Shown: positions 1 through 7,006 of the stretch, one piece after another
How positions within the stretch are numbered: the stretch's first letter is position 1
Layout of the letters: each line of letters opens with the position of its first letter
Origin: Bacteroidia bacterium
GTDB taxonomy: Bacteria > Bacteroidota > Bacteroidia > Flavobacteriales > Flavobacteriaceae
Assembly: GCA_030428705.1 (NCBI GenBank)
Contig: JAUIDI010000002.1
Span: 186,001 to 250,000 of the forward strand
Length of the DNA: 64,000 nt
Reading direction: 5' to 3'
Translations under genes and position numbers: made by a program
The notes under the pieces: model-generated
Databases searched by the model: none
The model's input: the letters and a program-made list of their open reading frames with translations, nothing else
Told to the model about the DNA's origin: nothing

Positions 1-1
1 A

Positions 2-547
2 ACACCCAGTAATATGATTCCCCTAGGAACAATTGCTCCCGATTTTAAACTTTTGGATACCTTAACCGATGAGTTTTTGACACTTCAATCCTTAAAGGGG
101 AATAAAGGCACGGTTATCATGTTCATCTGCAATCATTGCCCTTTTGTAAAACATGTGAACCCTGAAATTTCGAAAATGGCCCATGAATACCGGTCCAAAG
201 ACATCGGATTCGTTGCGATTTCAAGCAACGATATTATCAATTATCCGCAAGATGCACCTGATCTAATGCGGCAAGTTGCCGTAAAAGAAGGTTATGGTTT
301 TCCTTACCTCTACGATGCCGACCAAGAAATTGCAAAAAAATACGATGCGGCCTGTACACCCGATTTCTACTTGTTCGATTCGGGCCTGAAACTTGTTTAT
401 CGGGGACAATTGGATAATTCTAGACCCGGAAACGGAATTCCTGTTACAGGAACCGATCTGCGCAATGCCATGGACGCACTACTTGCCGGAGATGAAATAG
501 ATCCGAATCAAAAACCGAGTATCGGTTGTAATATCAAATGGGCATAA
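2..547 (+). CDS. Thioredoxin-family protein, 5' end cut by the window
   Basis: Redoxin/AhpC-TSA fold protein, probably a thiol-disulfide or peroxide-handling enzyme of the cytoplasm. Counting from the ATG at 14, a CxxC site (Cys39-Asn-His-Cys42, followed by Pro-Phe-Val) sits after the first beta strand, and an APDF segment typical of redoxins starts near residue 8. The reading frame stays open upstream of the ATG at 14 and reads Thr-Pro-Ser-Asn before it; from memory, relatives often have a few residues before this Met, so the true start probably lies just outside the window. A cupin gene follows 10 bp downstream on the same strand and is probably co-transcribed. The substrate cannot be told from sequence. 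Confidence 0.85.
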   Translation, partial: TPSNMIPLGTIAPDFKLLDTLTDEFLTLQSLKGNKGTVIMFICNHCPFVKHVNPEISKMAHEYRSKDIGFVAISSNDIINYPQDAPDLMRQVAVKEGYGFPYLYDADQEIAKKYDAACTPDFYLFDSGLKLVYRGQLDNSRPGNGIPVTGTDLRNAMDALLAGDEIDPNQKPSIGCNIKWA

Positions 548-557
548 ATAAGCGGCG

Positions 558-878
558 ATGAAAATAGATAAAAACGAGGCTTTGAATAAGCTAGTCGGCG
601 AAAGTTCACCATTTCTCCCTGTTTTCGAACACGGAACACTTTCTGTGGAAGTATACAAACCTGAAAAAATCGATCTACAGCAGCCACACACACGTGACGA
701 AGTATATGTTATTATTTCAGGAAGCGGTGAATTTTTAAACGGTGGTGTCAAAATGAATTTCTCTCCCGGTGATTTTCTTTTTGTGCCTGCCGGAGTCGAA
801 CATCGCTTCGAGAATTTTACCGACGATTTTTCGACTTGGGTAATTTTCTATGGCCCGGAGGGAGGCGAAAAATCTTAA
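558..878 (+). CDS. Small single-domain cupin protein
   Basis: A 106-residue cupin. The first cupin motif is seen as PHTRDEVYVIISGSGEF (His44, Glu48) and the second as GDFLFVPAGVEHRF (His82); these His/Glu residues are the usual metal ligands of the fold. No second domain is present, so the enzyme or sensor role is unknown; small cupins of this type include dioxygenase-like and sugar-binding proteins. It follows the thioredoxin-like gene by 10 bp, which suggests one transcript, and it converges on the DinB-type gene (ending at 889) with only 10 bp between the stops. Confidence 0.8.
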   Translation: MKIDKNEALNKLVGESSPFLPVFEHGTLSVEVYKPEKIDLQQPHTRDEVYVIISGSGEFLNGGVKMNFSPGDFLFVPAGVEHRFENFTDDFSTWVIFYGPEGGEKS

Positions 879-888
879 CTTAAAAGGG

Positions 889-1434
889 TCATAGCCAACC
901 ATTTCTTTTAAGAAGTCCTTCTATATGGGCATAATGATGGCGGCTATGCCAGGCATATTTTCCAATATTCTCCTCTACCGTTACCGTCGAACCATCTTCA
1001 GGATGTCTGTACGATTTTTGTAAGTCATCGTTTGAGAGTCCCCTCAGCAGAAAAACCATCTTGGCATGAAGTGCTTTTAGGTAATCAAGCGAAAGTTCGA
1101 TAGGTGCGGTTTTGGTATCGAACAAATCGGCCCAATCTTTTTCCTGATACGCTTTGATCAACGGACTTTCTTCGGTCAACGACCATTTAAAACGAGTATA
1201 ACTGTGGTGATGGCTATCTGCAATATGATGTACGACTTGTCGGACTGTCCAACCGTCCTGACGATACGGGGTATCCAGTTGTTCTTCGGAAAGATTTTTC
1301 ACCAAATTGTGCAATTTACCGGGTAAATCTTCCAAGACTTGAATCCATTCCTGTACATTTTCACCCGTTATTGGTTCTGGTCGCTCAAACTTTCCTATTG
1401 GGTATCGAAGCTTATCCAATGCTATATTTTCCAT
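889..1434 (-). CDS. DinB/YfiT-family metal-dependent transferase
   Basis: A 181-residue four-helix-bundle protein of the DinB superfamily, closest in pattern to YfiT, the putative bacillithiol S-transferase/metal-dependent hydrolase. The metal-binding histidines are visible as HHIADSHHH (residues 69-77) and HSRHHYAHI (residues 163-171). The N-terminal segment LRYPIGKF is also typical of YfiT. Flavobacteria commonly use bacillithiol, so a role in conjugating electrophiles or antibiotics with this thiol is plausible but inferred. The gene is monocistronic, divergent from the peroxiredoxin gene at 1622 across a 187-bp gap. Confidence 0.82.
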   Translation of the reverse strand: MENIALDKLRYPIGKFERPEPITGENVQEWIQVLEDLPGKLHNLVKNLSEEQLDTPYRQDGWTVRQVVHHIADSHHHSYTRFKWSLTEESPLIKAYQEKDWADLFDTKTAPIELSLDYLKALHAKMVFLLRGLSNDDLQKSYRHPEDGSTVTVEENIGKYAWHSRHHYAHIEGLLKRNGWL

Positions 1435-1574
1435 TCCCTAAAAATAAAAAAGAAAAACAATCCGAACCGTAAAATCAGGAATACTTTGAATACAGATTCC
1501 ATTTTGAAACGGCATCGACGAAATTCAAAATTTAATACATTTTTAACGATGAAAAAAAGATAGCCGACAATAAT

Positions 1575-1589
1575 CTACTAAATTTGTAG
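1575..1589 (+). promoter_or_regulatory. Promoter -7 element inside a short inverted repeat (peroxiredoxin gene)
   Basis: TAAATTTG at 1579-1586 matches the Bacteroidetes -7 consensus TAnnTTTG and lies 35 bp before the peroxiredoxin ATG. It is embedded in CTAC-TAAATTT-GTAG (1575-1589), a 4-bp-arm inverted repeat that could be an operator. No clear TTTG -33 element is seen at the expected distance. The regulator is unknown. Confidence 0.4.
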
Positions 1590-1621
1590 GATAATAATTA
1601 TTCATCTCTAAAACTTTTAAA

Positions 1622-2260
1622 ATGGCAACAATACGATTGGGCGACAAAGCCCCCGATTTTACGGCGAACAGTTCAATGGGTCCCATTAATTTTTACGACT
1701 ATCTGGGCGATGGTTGGGGTATCCTATTCTCCCATCCTGCAGATTTTACGCCTGTCTGCACGACCGAATTGGGTACCGCGGCCAAGTTCAAGGGCGAGTT
1801 CGACAAGCGAAACGTTAAAATGCTTGCATTGAGTGTAGATGGTGCCGAGTCACATAACGAATGGATCAAAGACATAAATGAAGTGCAACAAACGACCGTG
1901 AACTTTCCCATCATTGCAGATGAGGACAAAAAGGTTTCCGACCTTTATGATATGATACACCCAAATGCGGACAATAACCTTACCGTGCGTTCGGTATTCA
2001 TAATCGCGCCTGATAAGACTGTAAAGCTAATACTTACCTACCCTGCATCAACAGGGCGTAATTTTTATGAATTGCTAAGGGTGATAGACTCGCTACAGTT
2101 AACGGCATATCATAAGGTCGCCACGCCGGCAAACTGGGAAAACGGGCAAGACGTGGTCGTGAGCCCAGCTATTCCTACGCAGGAAGCCAGGGAAATATTC
2201 GTAAAGGGGGTAGAGGAAATAAAACCATATTTGCGCATGACACCCGATCCTACTGTTTAA
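1622..2260 (+). CDS. 1-Cys peroxiredoxin (Prx6 type)
   Basis: A 212-residue peroxiredoxin that reduces hydrogen peroxide and organic peroxides in the cytoplasm. The peroxidatic site is HPADFTPVCTTE, with Cys46 and Thr43 in the PxxxTxxC arrangement. The protein has the long C-terminal arm of the Prx6 group (typically 210-220 residues), and no resolving cysteine is evident, so it is expected to use an external thiol. The start is supported by the typical MATIRLGDKAPDF beginning. It is probably monocistronic: the cold shock gene behind it has its own promoter. Confidence 0.93.
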   Translation: MATIRLGDKAPDFTANSSMGPINFYDYLGDGWGILFSHPADFTPVCTTELGTAAKFKGEFDKRNVKMLALSVDGAESHNEWIKDINEVQQTTVNFPIIADEDKKVSDLYDMIHPNADNNLTVRSVFIIAPDKTVKLILTYPASTGRNFYELLRVIDSLQLTAYHKVATPANWENGQDVVVSPAIPTQEAREIFVKGVEEIKPYLRMTPDPTV

Positions 2261-2291
2261 CCTTAACGTAAAGATAAAATTGTAAATATCC

Positions 2292-2320
2292 TTTGGTTAA
2301 ATTAATTAACAGTACCTTTG
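2292..2320 (+). promoter_or_regulatory. Consensus Bacteroidetes promoter of the cold shock gene
   Basis: TTTG at 2292-2295, a 17-bp spacer, then TACCTTTG at 2313-2320: both elements fit the TTTG / TAnnTTTG primary sigma consensus of Bacteroidetes. Transcription would start near 2327, leaving a leader of about 25 nt, very AT-rich, before the ATG at 2351. Confidence 0.75.
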
Positions 2321-2350
2321 CGCTTTAATTAATTTTTAATTTTTATTATT

Positions 2351-2545
2351 ATGGGTAAAGGAACAGTTAAGTTCTTCAATGATTCCAAAGGATATGGATT
2401 TATCACTGAAGACGGTTCAAACGAAGATCATTTTGTACACATTTCTGGCTTGATCGATGAAGTTCGAGAAGGTGATGTAGTGGAATTTGAACTACAACAA
2501 GGTAAAAAAGGATTGAACGCCGTTAATGTGAAAGTAGTTGACTAG
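2351..2545 (+). CDS. Cold shock domain protein (CspA family)
   Basis: A 64-residue single cold-shock domain that binds single-stranded RNA/DNA. The RNP1 motif KGYGFI (residues 13-18) and the RNP2 motif HFVHIS (residues 27-32) are both present, with the basic-aromatic start GTVKFFN. Such proteins melt RNA secondary structure during cold or growth transitions. It has its own consensus promoter and a strong terminator 28 bp after the stop, so it is a one-gene transcript. Confidence 0.97.
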   Translation: MGKGTVKFFNDSKGYGFITEDGSNEDHFVHISGLIDEVREGDVVEFELQQGKKGLNAVNVKVVD

Positions 2546-2573
2546 GTAGGTATAAACTTTTTTTATAAGATAG

Positions 2574-2600
2574 CCCTGACAAAATTGTCAGGGTTTTTTT
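2574..2600 (+). terminator. Rho-independent terminator of the cold shock gene
   Basis: Stem CCCTGACA / TGTCAGGG flanking a short AAAT loop region (2574-2593), followed directly by seven T residues (2594-2600). Confidence 0.9.
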
Positions 2601-2642
2601 ATGAATTTTAAGTTCAAAACCAGTTTTTGGAATACATTTTTG

Positions 2643-2650
2643 TAAATTTG
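2643..2650 (+). promoter_or_regulatory. Candidate -7 element before the first microprotein gene
   Basis: TAAATTTG matches TAnnTTTG and lies just beyond the cold shock terminator, 85 bp before the ATG at 2736. A closer, weaker alternative is TATGTTTT at 2706-2713. No strong -33 element accompanies either one. Confidence 0.4.
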
Positions 2651-2735
2651 CACCGTTTTTAACGCAACCTTTTTCACCCTCCCCAATCTTAAAGACAACC
2701 TTTAATATGTTTTCCCCAGAAAACCAAAATACTGT

Positions 2736-2828
2736 ATGCTGACTTTTTTCGGAATTCTTTTTACACTTCTCATTATCAACATAATCTTACTGGTCATTAG
2801 CTTGGAAGACACTAAAAAATCACGGTAG
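2736..2828 (+). CDS. Microprotein 1, single membrane segment (30 aa)
   Basis: A 30-residue open frame. Residues 4-21 form one continuous hydrophobic segment of Phe, Leu, Ile and Val, followed by a charged tail (SLEDTKKSR). Phe4, Leu11, Asn15 and Ser22 are identical in position in three other tiny genes of this window (2920, 3254, 22317), which argues that the frame is real and that the four are related. The Asn in the middle of the membrane segment is a candidate helix-helix contact. Function unknown; phage or toxin-like roles are possible, but nothing here shows one. Confidence 0.6.
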   Translation: MLTFFGILFTLLIINIILLVISLEDTKKSR

Positions 2829-2873
2829 GGAAATAATTTACTTATAATCTTCGGTAGGGTTTTAAGTCTCAAG

Positions 2874-2903
2874 TTTGTTATTAGGGCATAGATTTTATGT
2901 TTC
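2874..2903 (+). promoter_or_regulatory. Candidate promoter of microprotein 2
   Basis: TTTG at 2874-2877, an 18-bp spacer, then TATGTTTC at 2896-2903, one mismatch from TAnnTTTG. A start near 2910 would give a leader of about 10 nt before the ATG at 2920. Confidence 0.45.
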
Positions 2904-2919
2904 GTAATAGGTACGCCCC

Positions 2920-3009
2920 ATGATTGCCTTTTTTGCCATTTTGTTTTTTCTTATCGTATTTAATCTAATTATTCTTCTTCTAAGTGTTGATTTACGCGAT
3001 AATTTTTAA
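2920..3009 (+). CDS. Microprotein 2, single membrane segment (29 aa)
   Basis: A 29-residue open frame made almost wholly of one hydrophobic segment (residues 2-21), with a short acidic/basic tail (SVDLRDNF). Phe4, Phe5, Leu11, Asn15 and Ser22 align without gaps with microprotein 1, 91 bp upstream. It has its own promoter-like sequence at a short distance. It is expected to insert in the inner membrane. No known family recognised. Confidence 0.6.
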   Translation: MIAFFAILFFLIVFNLIILLLSVDLRDNF

Positions 3010-3253
3010 TTATCCCATCCATTTATCATTTATTCAACTCACAAATAAATCGACCAGTGAAGAATGTCCAAGGTTAGTTGCTACAAACTCCCAAATCCAA
3101 CCAAAATTCAAGCTATTGTCGTTGATTCTATTATCTTTTATCTAATAGAATTCATAACTATGTAAATTTTTTCTTACAAAAAAGCACAATAATCAGTAAT
3201 TGTAGACGTTAATTATTATATTAACCTAGTTTTTAGACCCCAAAATCTAAACT
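3010..3253. other. AT-rich spacer between microprotein genes 2 and 3
   Basis: No convincing frame or hairpin is seen on either strand. Near its right end TAGTTTTT (3227-3234), one mismatch from TAnnTTTG, lies 19 bp before the ATG at 3254 and could start a short-leader transcript for microprotein 3. Confidence 0.4.
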
Positions 3254-3355
3254 ATGATAACTTTTCTTATAGTTTTTGCTATTCTAATAGTATTGAATAT
3301 TGCGCTGATAAAATTCAGTTCTGTAGAATTTGACAATTCAGGAAATAGGCCTTGA
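3254..3355 (+). CDS. Microprotein 3, single membrane segment (33 aa)
   Basis: A 33-residue open frame with a hydrophobic segment at residues 2-19, a Lys at 20 and a polar tail ending in NSGNRP. Phe4, Leu11, Asn15 and Ser22 coincide with the other three microproteins. It is the last of three such frames lying between the cold shock terminator (2574-2600) and the next terminator (3405-3437). Function unknown. Confidence 0.58.
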   Translation: MITFLIVFAILIVLNIALIKFSSVEFDNSGNRP

Positions 3356-3404
3356 ACAATAAGTTTGGCTAAAAAACTTTAGGCTTGAACAATTAATACC
3401 AGAA

Positions 3405-3437
3405 AGGCCGGTACGAAGTTCTCGTACCGGCCTTTTT
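3405..3437 (+). terminator. Strong terminator closing the microprotein cluster
   Basis: Perfect 12-bp stem AGGCCGGTACGA (3405-3416) / TCGTACCGGCCT (3422-3433) with a 5-nt loop and TTTTTAT after it. The opposite strand has only a short T run, so it serves mainly the plus strand but may also end the immunophilin transcript (stop at 3467). Confidence 0.9.
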
Positions 3438-3466
3438 ATGTTGGACAGTTAAATCTGATCAACAAC

Positions 3467-4399
3467 TCATACCGCATCCATTAATTCAACATCGAACAAC
3501 AAGGTCGCATTGGCAGGAATTACACCTCCTGCTCCGGCCTCTCCATAGGCCAAATCAGAGGGAATCACAAAACGCGCCTTGTCCCCGACATTTAGAAGAG
3601 CAATGCCTTCATCCCAACCCGGTATTACCTGACCTACTCCAAGCTGAAAATCGATGGGTTCCTTTCTTTTATAGGAAGAATCGAATACTTGCCCGCTCAA
3701 AAGAGCTCCCTCATAATGAACGGATACCTTTTGGCCTTTTTTTGCTTTTGAACCATTTCCTTTTTGAATAATCTTGTATCGGAGTCCACTATCCGTCCTG
3801 TCGAATCCCACAGCAACTTTATCCAGTTCGGCTTCCTGTTTGGCTTTCGCCTCAGCGAGGCGTTTTTCTTTTGAACTTTTGAAATCTTCAAAGGCTTTTT
3901 TGGCCTCCCAATTTTGGGCTTCATTGCCTATTCTAACGATTTCAAGACTTACAATACTATCGCCCTGTTCTATGGAATCAACAATTTCTTGACCGCTTTC
4001 TACATGACCGAACACCGTATGTTTGTTATCCAACCAAGGCGTAGCCGCATGTGTAATGAAAAACTGGCTTCCGTTTGTGCCCGGGCCGGCGTTCGCCATC
4101 GACAAGACCCCCGGACCTTCATGTTTAAGGTCACCATGAAATTCATCGTCGAATTTATAACCGGGATCACCCATACCCGTTCCCTGTGGACAACCTCCCT
4201 GAATCATAAAATCAGGTATGACCCTGTGAAATTTCAATCCATCATAATAAGGCTCTCCTTTTGATTTGGCGCTGTTTTCTAGATTTCCCTCTGCAAGGGC
4301 GACAAAATTACCTACCGTACCCGGGGTTTTATCATGAGTAAGTTTAACCACTATTTCCCCTTTCGAGGTATTGAATTTTGCGTAGATTCCGTCTTCCAT
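3467..4399 (-). CDS. Dual-family immunophilin: cyclophilin-FKBP fusion peptidyl-prolyl isomerase
   Basis: A 310-residue protein joining two unrelated prolyl isomerase folds. The N-terminal cyclophilin domain (about residues 1-165) has FHRVIPDFMIQGG, SMANAGPGTNGSQFFI and PWLDNKHTVFG, so the catalytic Arg, Phe, Trp and His positions look intact. A charged Lys/Glu/Ala linker (about 165-195) leads to an FKBP domain (about 200-310) with GQVIPGWDEGIALLNVG and DLAYGEAG. Both halves should be active in cytoplasmic protein folding. A TTG 24 bp upstream extends the frame, but it overlaps the -7 element at 4421-4428, so the ATG at 4399 is chosen. Cyclophilin-FKBP fusions are known from flavobacteria. 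No signal peptide. Confidence 0.93.
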   Translation of the reverse strand: MEDGIYAKFNTSKGEIVVKLTHDKTPGTVGNFVALAEGNLENSAKSKGEPYYDGLKFHRVIPDFMIQGGCPQGTGMGDPGYKFDDEFHGDLKHEGPGVLSMANAGPGTNGSQFFITHAATPWLDNKHTVFGHVESGQEIVDSIEQGDSIVSLEIVRIGNEAQNWEAKKAFEDFKSSKEKRLAEAKAKQEAELDKVAVGFDRTDSGLRYKIIQKGNGSKAKKGQKVSVHYEGALLSGQVFDSSYKRKEPIDFQLGVGQVIPGWDEGIALLNVGDKARFVIPSDLAYGEAGAGGVIPANATLLFDVELMDAV

Positions 4400-4420
4400 T
4401 TTGCTCTTTTTAATGAGGGG

Positions 4421-4428
4421 CAAAGATA
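4421..4428 (-). promoter_or_regulatory. -7 promoter element of the immunophilin gene
   Basis: On the minus strand this reads TATCTTTG, matching TAnnTTTG. It lies 21 bp upstream of the ATG at 4399 and rules out translation from the TTG at 4423. Confidence 0.6.
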
Positions 4429-4497
4429 AGGAAATAAGTTACATACCCCCTTAGAAATAGAATCCGGACATACCTAGCGCAAAACAACAAAATATAT

Positions 4498-4511
4498 AGT
4501 AAGCGCTTACT
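4498..4511. promoter_or_regulatory. Perfect 14-bp palindrome, LacI-family-like operator
   Basis: AGTAAGCGCTTACT is a perfect palindrome with the central AAGCGCTT typical of LacI/GalR/CcpA-type operators. It lies 34 bp beyond the M28 peptidase stop and about 100 bp before the immunophilin start. No LacI-type regulator gene is in the window, so the assignment rests on the motif alone. Confidence 0.4.
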
Positions 4512-4544
4512 TGGAAGTATAATCGTGAGCCCTTTTTTTTGAAA

Positions 4545-5924
4545 CTATTCTATGACAATACCATATTTGTCAAAGAGATAAACCATACTCGCCATTGTTG
4601 CCGCACCCAATTCCAATTCGCGCTTATTGACATGCTCAAAGGTATCGTTCTCTGCATGGTGGTGATCGAAATATCGTTGCGAGTCTGGTCTCAGGCCTGC
4701 CAAAACAATCTCGCCGTTCTTCAAAGGGCCAATATCGGCCCCACTGCCACCTTTTTCAAAAGCATGTACGCTATACGGTGCAAAAAGCTCTTTCCAACCC
4801 ATAACACGATCAAAATTTGCAGGAGTACAGTCAAAAGAAAAACCACGCGGTGTAAAACCACCTGCATCGCTTTCTAGTGCAAATACATGTCTTTCCCTAA
4901 TGCTTTTGGCTATGGCCGCATATTTGTTACCTCCACGCATTCCGTTTTCCTCATTCATGAACAGTACCACCCGCAGGGTTCTTTGGGGATGATAACCTGT
5001 TATTTTCAAGAGGTTCAGAACATCCATACTCTGAACACACCCGGCACCATCGTCATGGGCGCCATCGCCAAGATCCCATGAATCGAGATGACCTCCGACC
5101 ACCATGATTTCATCCGGGTAGCGACTTCCTTTAATCTCTCCAATAACATTATACGATTCTACGTCTTCCAACTGTTTGCAATTCTGTTTAAAATAGAATT
5201 TTATCCCAGGATTCAGTTTCAAGGTCGCGCTTAGAAAATCGGCCCCATTGGTACTTATTGCGGCGGCAGGAATTCGTTCGTTATTGGGTAATTCACCATA
5301 CGACATCGAACCCGTGTGGGGGTAATCGTCAAGCCGAAGGTTCATTGACCGAACGATTACACCTACAGCTCCATACTTACCCGCTTCAAGGGCTCCCGAA
5401 TATCGCTGGTCCACACAACCCGAATAGGCCTGAAAAGTATTGATCAACGTCGGGTCCATCGGGCGGTTGTAAAACACTATTTTTCCTTCGATATTGGCCC
5501 GACCAAGTTCGACCAATTCTTCGACACCCTTGACCTCGACAACATTCGCCTTGATTCCGGCAGGCGGAGTGGCGACCGATCCGCCCAGGGCACAAATGGG
5601 AACGGTATTGGTCAGACCGGGGGAAGTCTCGATAAATGCATATTCGGGCGTTCCCCTGACCCATTTGGGCACAAGCACAGGTTGTAGCCAGACACGATCT
5701 AACCCTAGAGAATCCAATTGTACCTTGGTGTAGTCAACCGCTTGTTGCGCTTGTACCGAACCGGATAGTCTACCACCAATTTGATTCGACAAATGATTCA
5801 ACCAATCATAGGCCTTTCCCTTGGTCAGTGCGGCATTATAAATGGCTTTGATCTGAGTTTCATCCTCAGATTGGGCAAAAGTCTGTAGCGTGGCCAAAAC
5901 CAATAAGATCAATATTTTTCTCAT
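4545..5924 (-). CDS. Secreted M28-family zinc metallopeptidase (carboxypeptidase Q-like)
   Basis: A 459-residue exported aminopeptidase/carboxypeptidase. A signal peptide covers residues 1-18 (ending TFAQ). A PA-like inserted domain lies around 110-240. The dizinc site of family M28 is visible: GGHLD (His279, Asp281), HDDGAG (Asp291), NEENG (Glu325-326), ESDAGG (Asp353) and a His-rich FDHHHAENDTFEH segment near the C-terminus. It resembles plasma glutamate carboxypeptidase in layout, and probably trims peptides in the periplasm or outside. Its start codon overlaps the stop of the polyphosphate kinase gene by 4 bp (ATGA), so the two are translationally coupled, although a functional link is not obvious. 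Confidence 0.9.
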   Translation of the reverse strand: MRKILILLVLATLQTFAQSEDETQIKAIYNAALTKGKAYDWLNHLSNQIGGRLSGSVQAQQAVDYTKVQLDSLGLDRVWLQPVLVPKWVRGTPEYAFIETSPGLTNTVPICALGGSVATPPAGIKANVVEVKGVEELVELGRANIEGKIVFYNRPMDPTLINTFQAYSGCVDQRYSGALEAGKYGAVGVIVRSMNLRLDDYPHTGSMSYGELPNNERIPAAAISTNGADFLSATLKLNPGIKFYFKQNCKQLEDVESYNVIGEIKGSRYPDEIMVVGGHLDSWDLGDGAHDDGAGCVQSMDVLNLLKITGYHPQRTLRVVLFMNEENGMRGGNKYAAIAKSIRERHVFALESDAGGFTPRGFSFDCTPANFDRVMGWKELFAPYSVHAFEKGGSGADIGPLKNGEIVLAGLRPDSQRYFDHHHAENDTFEHVNKRELELGAATMASMVYLFDKYGIVIE

Positions 5925-6805
5925 TCTTTTTCTTTTTCAAGCTGACTCCGATATATTTCAAGATGCTCTTTAATCTTATCGTCAAGCTCAGGCTCTTGAA
6001 TATCGGCATATTTTTTTAGTTCTTGAAGCAATATGGAAGCGACGATTACCCTAGCCGCATTTTTGTTGTCCGAAGGAATTACATACCAAGGCGCATGTGG
6101 CTTCGAAGTTCTATTGATGGCCTCTTCATAACACTCTTGATACTTGTCCCAAAGCTCGCGTTCTTTTAAATCACCTGGGGAAAATTTCCAGTTTTTTTGT
6201 CGGAGTGCCAATCTTCGAAGTAAACGTTGTCGCTGTTCTTCTTTTGAAAGATGTAGAAAAAACTTAAAGACGATCGTACCATTATCGGCAATATGTCTTT
6301 CAAAATTATTGATCTGCTCAAACCGCTTGTCCCAAAATTGCTGGTCAATATCGGATACTTCATGAATACCAGGAATATTTTCTCCCAATATATACTCTGG
6401 ATGGACCCTGGTGACCAACACATTTTCGTAATGGGTACGATTGAAAACCCCAAACTTGCCCCTAGCCGGTAATGCAATATAATGCCTCCAAATATAATCA
6501 TGCTTCAATTCAAGTTCGGTCGGCACTTTAAAACTATGCACTACGACACCCCGTGCATTGAAATCTTTGAATACTTCTCGAATCAAACTGTCCTTGCCAG
6601 CTGTATCGGTACCTTGTAGACATACCAAAACACTGTATTTTCCATGGGCATAGAGGGTATCTTGAAATTCGCCCAACATTTCCCGGGTCGTTTCCAAGTA
6701 TTTCTTTAGTTCTTTTTTTGAAGCTCCCAAATCATCCCTAGTTGGACAATTTGACAATTTGATGTCATTATCGACTTTGAACCTATTGATATTTGGCATT
6801 TTCAT
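5921..6805 (-). CDS. ppk2: Polyphosphate kinase 2, class III type
   Basis: A 294-residue single-domain PPK2 that transfers phosphate between polyphosphate and nucleotides in the cytoplasm. Walker A is QGTDTAGKDS (residues 64-73); the lid region has FNRTHYENVLVTRVHPE; and the helix RRLALRQKNWKFSPGDLKER is typical of the family. The motif FNRTHYE and the short length favour class III, which can phosphorylate AMP and ADP, but the substrate cannot be fixed from sequence. Start: the ATG at 6805 gives MKMPNINRF; a second ATG two codons later is equally possible. The downstream M28 gene overlaps by 4 bp. Confidence 0.92.
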   Translation of the reverse strand: MKMPNINRFKVDNDIKLSNCPTRDDLGASKKELKKYLETTREMLGEFQDTLYAHGKYSVLVCLQGTDTAGKDSLIREVFKDFNARGVVVHSFKVPTELELKHDYIWRHYIALPARGKFGVFNRTHYENVLVTRVHPEYILGENIPGIHEVSDIDQQFWDKRFEQINNFERHIADNGTIVFKFFLHLSKEEQRQRLLRRLALRQKNWKFSPGDLKERELWDKYQECYEEAINRTSKPHAPWYVIPSDNKNAARVIVASILLQELKKYADIQEPELDDKIKEHLEIYRSQLEKEKE

Positions 6806-7006
6806 GCTCCGAATATAAAGTAAATGATCGGTGAAATGCAGATTATGTTAAAAAAAATGACCGTTTACCCGTGTTAAAAACCGCTTTGTCCAATTTGTCG
6901 GCATTCGACTCCGTTCCATCGAAAAAATAGGGGCTCGATGTGTTCCTTGGCGTAATTTTACAATGTAAGATTCCCAAATTTTACCAATTCAAAAACCGAT
7001 GATCTT

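Noticed and set aside
4421-4423. TTG start for the immunophilin (318 residues)
   Set aside because: It overlaps the -7 promoter element; the ATG eight codons later is in the expected position.
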